From NCBI GenBank assembly GCA_025059945.1, contig JANXDC010000003.1:62001-126000 (forward strand): a DNA stretch of 64,000 nucleotides, read 5' to 3'. Under the pieces are notes generated by a model. The model did not search any database and was not told the DNA's origin. It saw nothing but the letters and a program-made list of their open reading frames with translations. This document shows, piece by piece, positions 45,188-53,487 of this stretch. The stretch is from Bacteroidota bacterium (GTDB lineage Bacteria; Bacteroidota; Rhodothermia; JANXDC01). Each line of letters opens with the position of its first letter. Position 1 is the first letter of the stretch. Both the position numbers and the translations under genes were made by a program.

Positions 45188-46375
45188 CTAAGGCAGCGCC
45201 AAGGCTCCCAACACGACTCGACGGCGCGCGCCGGTTACGCGAGGCAGGTTCGTGGGGGTGCGCTGGAAGAACTCGTGAGCCAGCAGGGCAAAGCAGAGGG
45301 CCTCGCGCGCATCGGGGTCAACGCCACAGATCCAGGTCGTCTCCACCGGAACGGGCGCAAAACGCCACTTGAGCCGCTGCATCAGGAAACGGTTGTGGGC
45401 CCCGCCGCCGCCCACAAGCACACGATGCGCCGGGCACTCGGAAGCGACAAAATCGCCATAAGCGCGCCATATGGCCTCGACCGTGAGGGCTGATACGGTG
45501 GCCATCATATCCTCCGGGCTGAGGCCTCGGCGGCGCATCGTCCGCAGCAGGCCCTCTAGGTAACGCGCCCCAAATTGCTCCCGCCCAAAAGAGCGCGGCG
45601 GGGGGCGGCGAAACCTCCTCTGGCCTAGCCAGCGCTTTAGGAGCTCCTCATCGACGCGACCGGCCAAAGCCCCCCTTCCGTCTGGATCGTAGTCGAGCCC
45701 GAAGAGCCGACGGGCGAGCGCATCGATGAGCATGTTGCCCGGGCCCGTGTCAAAGCCCCAGACCTCCTCAAGCGCCCCACCGGCGGGCAAGACGGTCACG
45801 TTGGCGATCCCGCCGATATTGAGCAACAGGCGGTTTTCGCGCTCATGGCGAAACATCACCCAGTCGAAATACGGCACAAGCGGGGCTCCCTGCCCGCCTG
45901 CGGCGATGTCGGCTGAGCGGAAGTCGTAAACAACCGGCCGGCCTAATAGCTGCGCCAGCACGGGACCGGAACCGATCTGGCAGGTGGCCGGAACTCGGTG
46001 CTTTAGGGCCGGGTCTGGAAAGCCGATGTGGTAGACCGTCTGGCCGTGACAGCCGACGGCGTCTAGCGATTCGACCGGGATGGCGGCCCGCTCGGCGCCT
46101 CGGCGCACGGCCTCGGCGTAGAAAACGGCCAACTCCATGTGCAGCTGCGCCAGTTCGCGCAGGCGGCCGCGTCTAGGATCTTGTACGACAAACAGGGCCC
46201 TGCGCAGGGACTCCGGATACGGCTCGCTGTGAAAAGCCAAAAGCCGCATGCGCAGGTTGGATCCGGATCCCGAGAAATCGGCTATGGCCACGTCCACGCC
46301 GTCTAAGGAGGTGCCGCTCATGAGCCCTGCAATGCGTCGGGCCCGATCCCCCCACAAGGCCGCCACGCTCACCAT
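45188..46375 (-). CDS. anmK: Anhydro-N-acetylmuramic acid kinase
   Basis: The 395-residue kinase phosphorylates and hydrolyses anhydro-MurNAc from recycled peptidoglycan. It shows GLMSGTSLDGVDVAI near the start, VGCHGQTVYH, the metal/ATP region NIGGIANVTVLP and GFDTGPGNMLIDAL, and a late LVGGGGAHNRFL. ATG 46375 overlaps the preceding gene by 7 bases; the longer frame is not supported. Confidence 0.94.
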   Translation of the reverse strand: MVSVAALWGDRARRIAGLMSGTSLDGVDVAIADFSGSGSNLRMRLLAFHSEPYPESLRRALFVVQDPRRGRLRELAQLHMELAVFYAEAVRRGAERAAIPVESLDAVGCHGQTVYHIGFPDPALKHRVPATCQIGSGPVLAQLLGRPVVYDFRSADIAAGGQGAPLVPYFDWVMFRHERENRLLLNIGGIANVTVLPAGGALEEVWGFDTGPGNMLIDALARRLFGLDYDPDGRGALAGRVDEELLKRWLGQRRFRRPPPRSFGREQFGARYLEGLLRTMRRRGLSPEDMMATVSALTVEAIWRAYGDFVASECPAHRVLVGGGGAHNRFLMQRLKWRFAPVPVETTWICGVDPDAREALCFALLAHEFFQRTPTNLPRVTGARRRVVLGALALP

Positions 46376-47031
46376 CGGAGCACGACCCCGCTGGCGTCGA
46401 TTCCGCTTTGCCAATTGGCCACGACGCGCAACGGGGCTCGGAAGCGCACAGGCCGCCAGTCGCGCAGGTATGCGAGCTCCCGCAAGTGGGCCCAATCGGG
46501 CTCCTGTTCCAGCTTGTGGGCAAGCACCTGATCGCAGAGCACAACCTCGGCCTCCGGATGCGCCTCCGCTATAGCCAGCGCGGCCTCAAGGGGGTGCTCC
46601 AGGTAGACCGCCTCCCCTTGCCAGGCCAGCGAGGAGAGGACCGGCCTGGCCCCCGAAGCGGCGATTTGCCAAAACCAGCTCGCGTCGCGGACCTGTAGCT
46701 CGCGCTCGCGCACAAGCAAGCGCCGGTCGGTTCCCTGAATACCCACGGCCGGAAGCCCGCTTTCCGTCATCAGGGCCACCAGGCGCCGATTCCATTCCCG
46801 CACGCTGCGCAGGACGGCCTCTTCGGCCTCCCTGGTCGCGGTTTGGTACAGGCTTCCTGTGCGCTGCGCCGCGATCTGCGTTTGCGCAAAAAGCACATCG
46901 GCCTGCTCGCTTGGCCCGTGCACGAACACCAGGGGCCCGGAGAACGCCCGTAGGCTCCGGGCCAGCGTGCTTATGAAGATCCGATCCCCGGCCTGATGCG
47001 GGCCCAACAGCAGCACCCAGGGGCGCCTCAT
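46369..47031 (-). CDS. Degenerate amino-acid-kinase-like protein
   Basis: The 220-residue product resembles the acetylglutamate-kinase/amino-acid-kinase fold in its middle: FVHGPSEQAD, then REAEEAVLRSVREWNRRLVALMTESGLPAVGIQGTDRRLL, and a late HPLEAALAIAEAHPEAEVVLCD. The N-terminal KxGG nucleotide motif is absent (it reads LLLGPHQAG) and the VHGGG loop reads VHGP, so it may be inactive or use another ligand. It overlaps prfA by 4 bases and anmK by 7. The fold call is inference; treat as hypothetical if not confirmed. Confidence 0.55.
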   Translation of the reverse strand: MRRPWVLLLGPHQAGDRIFISTLARSLRAFSGPLVFVHGPSEQADVLFAQTQIAAQRTGSLYQTATREAEEAVLRSVREWNRRLVALMTESGLPAVGIQGTDRRLLVRERELQVRDASWFWQIAASGARPVLSSLAWQGEAVYLEHPLEAALAIAEAHPEAEVVLCDQVLAHKLEQEPDWAHLRELAYLRDWRPVRFRAPLRVVANWQSGIDASGVVLRW

Positions 47032-48098
47032 AAGGAGCCAGTTTTGATTTTTTCGGCCACGTCTGCGATGCGCAGAGCTTCGATCAGGGGATCCAGCGCT
47101 CCGTCGAGCACCTCGGACAGTTGGTAAAGCGTAAGACCCACCCGGTGATCCGTAACCCGGCTTTGGGGAAAGTTGTAGGTGCGGACCTTTGCGCTCCGAT
47201 CACCTGTTGAGACCATTGAACGCCGCATCTGCGCCCGCTCCTGTTCTTGGCGCTGGCGCTCTATTTCATAGAGCTTAGCGCGCAGCAGGCGCATGGCCTT
47301 CTCTCGATTCTGGTGCTGAGAGCGCTCATCTTGGCAGCTCACCACAAGGCCCGTCGGCAGATGCGTGATGCGCACGGCCGTTTCGACCTTGTTTACGTTT
47401 TGTCCGCCCGGACCTCCCGCGCGAAAGACGTCGATACGCAGCTCTTCGGGCCGGATCTCGACATCCACCTCTTCGGCCTCCGGCAAGACCGCCACCGTGG
47501 CAGCCGAGGTATGAATGCGGCCGCTGGATTCCGTCTCGGGCACGCGCTGCACCCGATGTACGCCGGACTCATACTTCAGATGCCCATAGGCGTCTGGGCC
47601 GTTAACCAGGAGGACGACCTCTTTAAACCCCCCCAGATCCGAGGGATGGGCATCCAGGAGCTCCCAGGTCCAGCCCTTGCGCTCCGCATACCGGGTGTAC
47701 ATGCGGAACAGATCTCGAGCGAACAGGGCCGCCTCCTCGCCCCCGGTCCCGGCCCGGATCTCCACGATGGCGTTTCGTCGGTCTGCGGGGTCTTTAGGGA
47801 TAAGCAGCTGCCTAAGGCGCTCCTCGTGCGCCTCAAGCTCGGGCTCGAGGACTCGGATCTCGCTTTTGGCCCATTCGACGAGCTCGGCGTCGCCGCCTTC
47901 TCGAAGTAGCTTACGGTATTCCTCTAGATCGCCTCTGATGCGCTCATACTCGGTCAGAGCGCGCACGATGGGTTCTAGCTCGCGGTGCTCGCGCGCGATC
48001 CGAGCTAGCGCGGCCGGATTGGCCGCCGTGGCCGGATCGTAGAGCTGTTGGGTTAGGGTCTCGAAGCGTTCGCGAATCGCCTGTAGTCGCTCCCACAT
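47028..48098 (-). CDS. prfA: Peptide chain release factor 1
   Basis: The 356-residue factor reads UAA and UAG. Seen are HRVQRVPETESSGRIHTSAATVAVLP, with PET at the stop-recognition PxT motif that marks RF1, the GGQ peptide-release loop within RAGGPGGQNVNKVETAVRITHLP, and a C-terminus TYNFPQSRVTDHR typical of RF1. ATG 48098 (MWERLQAIRERFE) is chosen over the longer frame. It is 57 bases after the SGNH-like gene. Confidence 0.95.
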   Translation of the reverse strand: MWERLQAIRERFETLTQQLYDPATAANPAALARIAREHRELEPIVRALTEYERIRGDLEEYRKLLREGGDAELVEWAKSEIRVLEPELEAHEERLRQLLIPKDPADRRNAIVEIRAGTGGEEAALFARDLFRMYTRYAERKGWTWELLDAHPSDLGGFKEVVLLVNGPDAYGHLKYESGVHRVQRVPETESSGRIHTSAATVAVLPEAEEVDVEIRPEELRIDVFRAGGPGGQNVNKVETAVRITHLPTGLVVSCQDERSQHQNREKAMRLLRAKLYEIERQRQEQERAQMRRSMVSTGDRSAKVRTYNFPQSRVTDHRVGLTLYQLSEVLDGALDPLIEALRIADVAEKIKTGSL

Positions 48099-48155
48099 AG
48101 GCGCGGTCGATCCTTGCGGGTCAAGATAGGGGCGGCCGAGGGCGCAAGACAAGCT

Positions 48156-48689
48156 TTACAGGGCGCGCAGATGGGCCTCCAATAGCTCGCCCCACACCCG
48201 GTAGGCGGCCGGGCTTATGGGATCTCCCCTGTAAGCCTCCCGGAGGGCGCCCTTCGGATCGGCCCAAAGCTTGTGGAGATCCAAGAAAACGAGCCCGTAG
48301 GCCTCCGCAAGCCCTTGCAGGCGGCGGTTGAGCGCCCTTACGCGTTCCGGAGGACTCCAAGAGGCCGGAAGCGGGGGCACCGCGCAAAGCCAGGTTCGAA
48401 TCGGCCGGCTCGCGCCTAAGAGGCGCCCTATGATCGCCTCCAGATCCCCCGTGATGGCCTCTTCGGTTCTGCCCTTGCGCAAATCGTGGGCGCCGGCGCA
48501 AAGCACGACCAAATCCGGAAAAAGCCGCAGCGCGTCTTGAAACAAGCGGGCCGAAAGCGCGCCCAGATCCGCCCCGGGCAGACCTTTATTCAGCACGGGC
48601 CATGCGGGCAGATAGCGCACCACATCTAGCCCCGCAATCCATTCGTCGCCTACCAGCACGATGGGCCGACTAAACGCCTCCGGTCGCAT
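48156..48689 (-). CDS. SGNH-fold protein lacking catalytic residues
   Basis: The 177-residue product has the layout of SGNH/GDSL hydrolases: block I IVLVGDEWIAG (10-20), block II NKGLPG (34-39), block III LCAGAHDL (63-70) and block V DPISPAAYRVW (156-166). The nucleophile Ser of GDS is Glu (E16), the Asn of GxND is His (H68), and the His of DxxH is Ser (S159); Gly of block II and D156 remain. It therefore should not act as a classical esterase. ATG 48689 leaves only 2 bases after the ABC permease stop, so it probably serves the exporter or the envelope. There is no signal peptide. Confidence 0.75.
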   Translation of the reverse strand: MRPEAFSRPIVLVGDEWIAGLDVVRYLPAWPVLNKGLPGADLGALSARLFQDALRLFPDLVVLCAGAHDLRKGRTEEAITGDLEAIIGRLLGASRPIRTWLCAVPPLPASWSPPERVRALNRRLQGLAEAYGLVFLDLHKLWADPKGALREAYRGDPISPAAYRVWGELLEAHLRAL

Positions 48690-48691
48690 GG

Positions 48692-49969
48692 CTAGCCTTG
48701 CCGGGCCCAGCGTAAGATTTCCCTTAAGGTAGGCTTCTTTCCATAAATCAGGATGCCGACCCGGTAGATTCGAGCGGATATCCAAACCCCGGCCCAGAAA
48801 GCAAGCGCAAGCAGCAAGACCGAAAGCCCCACTTGCCAGAGGGGCACGGTCGTAGCGGCCAGACGCACGACCATCAGGATAGGAGCAAAGAAGGGCACCA
48901 AAGACAGCACCACGGCCAATACGCCATCCGGATCGGCTATGACATTGGTGATGAAAAAAATCGGGACGATAATGGGCAGCGTGATGGGCCATTGCAGATT
49001 TTGGGCGTCGGATTCCTGATCAACGGCCGAGCCGATAGCGGCAAAGAGGGTGGCGTACAGAAAATACCCGGCTAGAAAGTAGAACACAAACGCCATCAGC
49101 AGGCTGGCGGGGATGCCGGAGGGAGCAAGACCGACGGGCAGGGCGGTAGCCTCCTGACCAGTATTGGCGCCAAACACGGACATTAGGGCGGCCCAAAAGG
49201 GGCCCAGCCCGACGAGAATGCCCATCCCCAGTAGGATCCAAATCAGGATCTGCGTTAGCCCCACCGCCCCGATCCCCAGCACCTTGCCCATCATGATCTC
49301 GAAAGGCCGAGCCGAGGAGGCCAAGACTTCGATAATGCGATTCGTCTTCTCCTCGATCACCCCACGCATGACGAGCGCCCCGTAAATAAGCATCATCACG
49401 TAGATAAGAAATCCGAGCACGTAGCCGAGGCCCGCCAGGATGAGGCCTTGGTCGCGTTCCACGCCCGTTTCGGTAATGCGGTGTGTTTCCAGCGGTACGC
49501 GCTCACGCGCCAGCCGGATCACGCTCGTATCCAGCCCCGCCTGGCGCAACCGCTCCAAGCGCACGACCTCGCTTACGTCCGCCTCTAGCCTCTCCCGAAA
49601 CGCTAGCCCCCCACCGCCGCGGGTGTAGAGGTGCGCTCGTCCGCCTTGCAGTACATCGGGGGGCAAAAGCAGATATCCGTCCACGCGCCCCGATCGGACC
49701 GCTTCGCGCAGAGCGGATTCGGGCTCGTGGCTCACATAGTAACGGGCCGTATCTCGTGATACAAGCTCCGGGCCCAGTCTACCTGTAGCGTCCAGGACGG
49801 CGAGCCGACGTCGGCTGGTATCCTGCGTCCATAGGGTCACGAGCACGGGCACCACGAGGATAAGCAGCAGCCCCAGCGGCCCCAGCAAGGTGCCCACCAG
49901 AAAGCCACGAGAGCGCACCCGCACGGTATACTCGCGCAGCAGGATGATGCCGACTTTATTCCAGTTCAT
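48692..49969 (-). CDS. ABC-2 type exporter permease (NatB-like)
   Basis: The 425-residue membrane protein has one N-terminal helix (GFLVGTLLGPLGLLLILVVPVLV), a large extracytoplasmic loop (about 50-165), and five or six C-terminal helices with the family pattern IEEKTNRIIEVLASSARPFEIMMGKVLG. This layout fits NatB/ABC-2 permeases that export sodium, drugs or lipids. It overlaps the ATPase gene by 4 bases. Substrate unknown. Confidence 0.88.
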   Translation of the reverse strand: MNWNKVGIILLREYTVRVRSRGFLVGTLLGPLGLLLILVVPVLVTLWTQDTSRRRLAVLDATGRLGPELVSRDTARYYVSHEPESALREAVRSGRVDGYLLLPPDVLQGGRAHLYTRGGGGLAFRERLEADVSEVVRLERLRQAGLDTSVIRLARERVPLETHRITETGVERDQGLILAGLGYVLGFLIYVMMLIYGALVMRGVIEEKTNRIIEVLASSARPFEIMMGKVLGIGAVGLTQILIWILLGMGILVGLGPFWAALMSVFGANTGQEATALPVGLAPSGIPASLLMAFVFYFLAGYFLYATLFAAIGSAVDQESDAQNLQWPITLPIIVPIFFITNVIADPDGVLAVVLSLVPFFAPILMVVRLAATTVPLWQVGLSVLLLALAFWAGVWISARIYRVGILIYGKKPTLREILRWARQG

Positions 49970-50883
49970 GAGGCAGCCTCCGGCATAGAGCCCGTTACGA
50001 CCTCGATAAAGATCTGCTGCAGGCTGGGCTCGAACACCTCGAAACGCTCGATTTCCGCCTCCGCGGCTATGGCCATGAGCACATCCTGGGGGCGCAGACG
50101 CCCGTCAAGCAGGCGCAGCTGCGCCGCATGCTGGCTGCGGCTGAGGATCTGCACCCCGGGCAGGCGATCCAAAATTCCATCCGGACCGGAGAAGGCCACA
50201 CGGATAGTATCCTTGCGATAGCGTGCTTTTATCGCCCGCATCGATCCCTGAAGCACAACCCGTCCCTGATGGATCAACACGATGTCGTCGCAAAGGGCCT
50301 CGACCTGCTCCATGCGGTGCGTGGAGAACAGAATCGTGCGTCCCTGGCTTTTAAGTTCCAGAATAACCTGGGTCAGCAGCTCCGTGTTGACGGGATCTAG
50401 TCCCGTGTAGGGCTCATCCAGAATCAACAGCTCCGGCTCATGGAGCACGCTCGCGATAAACTGCACCTTTTGCTGCATGCCTTTGGAGAGCTCCTCGATG
50501 CGCTTCTGCTCCCAGCCCCGCGCTTGTAACCGCTCCAGCCAGCGGCGTGCGGCGCCCTCGGCCTCTTGTCGGCTGAGCCCCTTGAGGCGGCCGAAGTAAA
50601 TGAGCTGCTCCAGTACGCGCATCTTTTTGTATAGTCCGCGCTCTTCGGGCATATATCCGATGCGCCGCTGCTGTTCGGGGCCCACGGGTTGGCCCAGCAG
50701 GCTGATCCGACCCGAATCAGGAATCAGGATGTAGGTGATCATGCGAATTGTGGTCGTCTTGCCCGCCCCGTTGGGGCCCAAGAGGCCGAAGACGCGGCCG
50801 GGTTCAACAGCGAACGTCACCCGATCCACAGCCCGCGTGCGGCCAAAGCTTTTGCAGACCTCGACGAGCTCCAAAACAGGCAT
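49966..50883 (-). CDS. ABC transporter ATP-binding protein (NatA-like)
   Basis: The 305-residue ATPase shows Walker A GLLGPNGAGKTTTIRM (near 35-50), the signature ELSKGMQQKVQF (near 130), Walker B ELLILDEPYTGLDP and the H-loop STHRMEQVE. A C-terminal domain of about 80 residues follows, as in NatA/CcmA-type exporters. ATG 50883 (MPVLELVEVCKSFG) is chosen over an 8-codon longer start. First gene of the exporter operon. Confidence 0.93.
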   Translation of the reverse strand: MPVLELVEVCKSFGRTRAVDRVTFAVEPGRVFGLLGPNGAGKTTTIRMITYILIPDSGRISLLGQPVGPEQQRRIGYMPEERGLYKKMRVLEQLIYFGRLKGLSRQEAEGAARRWLERLQARGWEQKRIEELSKGMQQKVQFIASVLHEPELLILDEPYTGLDPVNTELLTQVILELKSQGRTILFSTHRMEQVEALCDDIVLIHQGRVVLQGSMRAIKARYRKDTIRVAFSGPDGILDRLPGVQILSRSQHAAQLRLLDGRLRPQDVLMAIAAEAEIERFEVFEPSLQQIFIEVVTGSMPEAAS

Positions 50884-50978
50884 CCGCAGAAGGCCTCCTG
50901 TGCGCACTGGGCGCTTTTACGTTCTGCACGGCGTTTCGGTTGCGAAGATAGCCATGGCGATTGTGCAAACTCACTCCG

Positions 50979-50986
50979 TAGCTTTG
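50979..50986 (+). promoter_or_regulatory. Candidate Bacteroidota -7 element of glyQS
   Basis: TAGCTTTG is an exact TAnnTTTG element 28 bases before the glyQS ATG. No good -33 TTTG is found at the usual distance, so the call is tentative. Confidence 0.4.
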
Positions 50987-51014
50987 CCCGTCTCAAAACG
51001 CACGTAAACGGCCT

Positions 51015-52451
51015 ATGGCAACCGACCTGTTCGAAAAGCTCGTCTCCCTCTGTAAGCGCCGGGGCTTCGTGTTCCAATCCAGCGAGATCTACGGTGGCGT
51101 AGGCGGGGTCTACGATTACGGCCCCCTGGGCGTGGAGCTTAAGCGTCACATCCGCGATGCTTGGTGGACGGCCATGACCCAGCTGCGGGACGATATCGAG
51201 GGCCTGGATGCGGCCATTCTCATGCACCCGCGCGTCTGGGAAGCCTCCGGGCACGTAGAGGGCTTTCACGACCCCCTTGTGGACTGCCGACAGTGCAAGG
51301 GCCGCTTTCGGGCCGATAAGCTTCTGGAGGAGTTCGCCGAGCGCTTGGAGCGCAAACACAAACGCCGGGAGGCCGAGGCCCTGCTACATGAGCTGCACCA
51401 GAAAGACGCCCCGTTGGGCGCGCTTATCGCCCGGTACGCCGTGCCCTGCCCCACCTGCGGGGCGCGCGATTGGACCGATGTGCGGCAGTTCAACCTCATG
51501 TTCAAGACCTTCTTGGGCCCCGTGGAGGATTCGGCCAGCCTGCTCTACCTGCGCCCCGAAACGGCCCAAGGGATCTACGTGAACTTCCACAACGTCAAGG
51601 ATACGACCCGCCAAAAGATCCCCTTCGGCATCGCGCAGATCGGAAAGGCCTTCCGCAACGAGATCGTGGCCCGGCAGTTCATCTTTCGCATGCGGGAATT
51701 CGAACAGATGGAGATGCAGTTCTTCGTGCGGCCGGGTACCGATGAGGCCTGGTTCCGCTACTGGATCGAAGAGCGCTACCGATGGCACCTCAGCCTGGGC
51801 ATCCGATCCGAACGGCTGCGCCTACACGAACACGGCCCCGATGAGCTGGCCCACTACGCCAAGGCAGCCGTGGACATTCAGTACCGATTCCCGATCGGCT
51901 GGCAAGAGGTAGAGGGTATTCACAACCGCACGGACTTCGATCTGTCCCGCCACCAGCAGTACTCGGGCAAGAACCTCAAATACTTCGACCCGGAGACGCA
52001 GACCTCTTATATTCCCTACGTAGTGGAAACCTCAGCCGGCCTGGATCGGACGCTCCTTATGGTGCTCGCCGACGCCTATGATGAGGAACCGGTGGAAGGC
52101 GAAACGCGCGTCGTGCTGCGCCTACATCCCAAGCTCGCCCCCATCAAGGTGGCGGTACTGCCGCTGGTCAACCGGGATGGGATGCCCGAACGGGCCGAAG
52201 CCATCTACCGAGCCCTCAGACGGCGCTTTCGGACCTTTTACGACGACAAGGGCGCCATCGGACGCCGCTACCGACGCATGGACGAAATAGGCACGCCCTT
52301 CGCCGTAACGATCGACTCCCAAACCCTGGAAGATGGCACGGTCACGGTTCGCGATCGGGATACGATGCGCCAGGAGCGCGTCTGCGAGCATCGGCTCACC
52401 GATTACCTTCAGGAGCGCCTAGAGCGCTGGGAGCGCGAACACGTAGGCTGA
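51015..52451 (+). CDS. glyQS: Glycyl-tRNA synthetase, single-chain (class IIa)
   Basis: The 478-residue enzyme charges tRNA-Gly. It has motif 1 region SSEIYGGVGGVYDYGPLGVELKRHI (about 20-44), a zinc-like CRQCKGRF...CPTCGARDW insertion, LRPETAQGIYVNF (motif 2 region near 178), FRNEIVARQFIFRMREFEQME, and motif 3 ETSAGLDRTLL near 339, followed by an anticodon-binding domain. It is the dimeric, eukaryote/Bacillus-minority type rather than the two-subunit GlyQ/GlyS form. Confidence 0.96.
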   Translation: MATDLFEKLVSLCKRRGFVFQSSEIYGGVGGVYDYGPLGVELKRHIRDAWWTAMTQLRDDIEGLDAAILMHPRVWEASGHVEGFHDPLVDCRQCKGRFRADKLLEEFAERLERKHKRREAEALLHELHQKDAPLGALIARYAVPCPTCGARDWTDVRQFNLMFKTFLGPVEDSASLLYLRPETAQGIYVNFHNVKDTTRQKIPFGIAQIGKAFRNEIVARQFIFRMREFEQMEMQFFVRPGTDEAWFRYWIEERYRWHLSLGIRSERLRLHEHGPDELAHYAKAAVDIQYRFPIGWQEVEGIHNRTDFDLSRHQQYSGKNLKYFDPETQTSYIPYVVETSAGLDRTLLMVLADAYDEEPVEGETRVVLRLHPKLAPIKVAVLPLVNRDGMPERAEAIYRALRRRFRTFYDDKGAIGRRYRRMDEIGTPFAVTIDSQTLEDGTVTVRDRDTMRQERVCEHRLTDYLQERLERWEREHVG

Positions 52452-52499
52452 AAAGCAGACCCCCCTAGGACCCTTGAGGGCCGCTAGCCTGCTTTTCCG
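52452..52499. terminator. Bidirectional terminator between glyQS and the crotonase gene
   Basis: GAAAAGCAG (52452-52460) pairs with CTGCTTTTC (52491-52499), with an inner CTAG/CTAG and CCC-TTGA-GGG hairpin. Flanking A and T runs serve both directions. It overlaps the end of the convergent crotonase reading frame. Confidence 0.75.
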
Positions 52500-53280
52500 C
52501 GCTCCAGGGCGGGGCTTGGCCGCGCAAGAAGGCATCGACCCCCGCCTGACAGTCCGGGGTACCGCGAGCGAAAGCGTTGACCAGGGCGGCGTATTCGAGC
52601 GCAGCCTCCAGCCCCTGTCCAGGCAAATCGGCCAGAAGCCGCTTCGTAAGGGCCATGGCCGAAGCGCTGTTGCGGTAGGCCAACTCATCGGCTAGCTCCC
52701 GCACGCGCTCATCGAGCCGCTCCGAGGGGGCCACCTCCGTGACCAGTCCGATTCGATAAGCCTCCTCGGCCGAAATAAGCCCGCCATGCAGAAGCAAGCG
52801 CCGGGCCTGCGCCTCGCCGATGCGGCGCAGAAGGAAAACGGCCACCAGGGCGGGCACAAAGCCGATGCGCACCTCAGTATAGCCGAAGCGCGCCTCAGGG
52901 GAGGCGAGCACGAAGTCGCAAACGGAAACCAGCCCGCAGCCGCCGGCCACGGCCGGACCGTGCACGCGCGCGATCACGGGTTTGGGAGAGCCATAGATCG
53001 TCTTAAGCAACCGCATAAGGGCCCGCGAGTCAGCCCAGTTCTCCATATTTGAGGCCCCCCGCAGCCGCTGCAGATGCTCCAAGTCCGCGCCGGCTGAGAA
53101 AGCCGGCCCTCGGGCCCCGAGCACGATCACGCGCACCTGCGGCTCGTCGATCGCGCGCTCAAAGGCCTCCTGTAGCGCCGCTATCAGAGCGCCGTTGAGC
53201 GCGTTGCGCTTTTCGGGCCTGTTCAGCAGGATCCCGCATACCGGACCAGCCTGCTCGACCCAAACCAGAGGCTCGGCCAT
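52465..53280 (-). CDS. Enoyl-CoA hydratase/isomerase family protein
   Basis: The 271-residue crotonase-fold protein has the oxyanion-hole segments PAFSAGADLEHL (near 63) and VAGGCGLVSVCDF (near 120). The position of the first catalytic Glu of crotonase is Gly (GGCGL), whereas the second Glu is kept in FGYTEVRIGFVP. This pattern is common in methylglutaconyl-CoA-hydratase-like members of leucine breakdown. The true substrate is unknown. ATG 53280 (MAEPLVWVEQ) is preferred over a 22-codon longer frame. Confidence 0.85.
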   Translation of the reverse strand: MAEPLVWVEQAGPVCGILLNRPEKRNALNGALIAALQEAFERAIDEPQVRVIVLGARGPAFSAGADLEHLQRLRGASNMENWADSRALMRLLKTIYGSPKPVIARVHGPAVAGGCGLVSVCDFVLASPEARFGYTEVRIGFVPALVAVFLLRRIGEAQARRLLLHGGLISAEEAYRIGLVTEVAPSERLDERVRELADELAYRNSASAMALTKRLLADLPGQGLEAALEYAALVNAFARGTPDCQAGVDAFLRGQAPPWSAEKQASGPQGS

Positions 53281-53440
53281 AAACGCCTCCTTCCGCTGCG
53301 CGCGATGATACGCCGTTTTTCTCCCGCGGTGCAAACGATCACGCATCTGCGGCCCTCTAGAGACCGACCCGCACCCGCTACGCTCTGAGCGGGCCCATGG
53401 GGCTTACGGCCTGGCTTTGGCCCGCAAGGCGTCGCCTCCG

Positions 53441-53472
53441 TTTGGATCCCCTCTAGAGGGCGGTTATTTTTG
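53441..53472 (+). promoter_or_regulatory. Bacteroidota-type promoter of dacB
   Basis: TTTG at 53441-53444 and TATTTTTG (exact TAnnTTTG) at 53465-53472 are separated by 20 bases. The ATG at 53488 lies 16 bases beyond, with no Shine-Dalgarno, so the mRNA leader would be about 8-10 bases. Confidence 0.6.
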
Positions 53473-53487
53473 CCGCGTCTACCGAGT

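Noticed and set aside
53470-53487. Upstream TTG start for dacB
   Set aside because: It would overlap the TAnnTTTG promoter element and lengthen a good signal peptide unnecessarily; ATG 53488 fits better.
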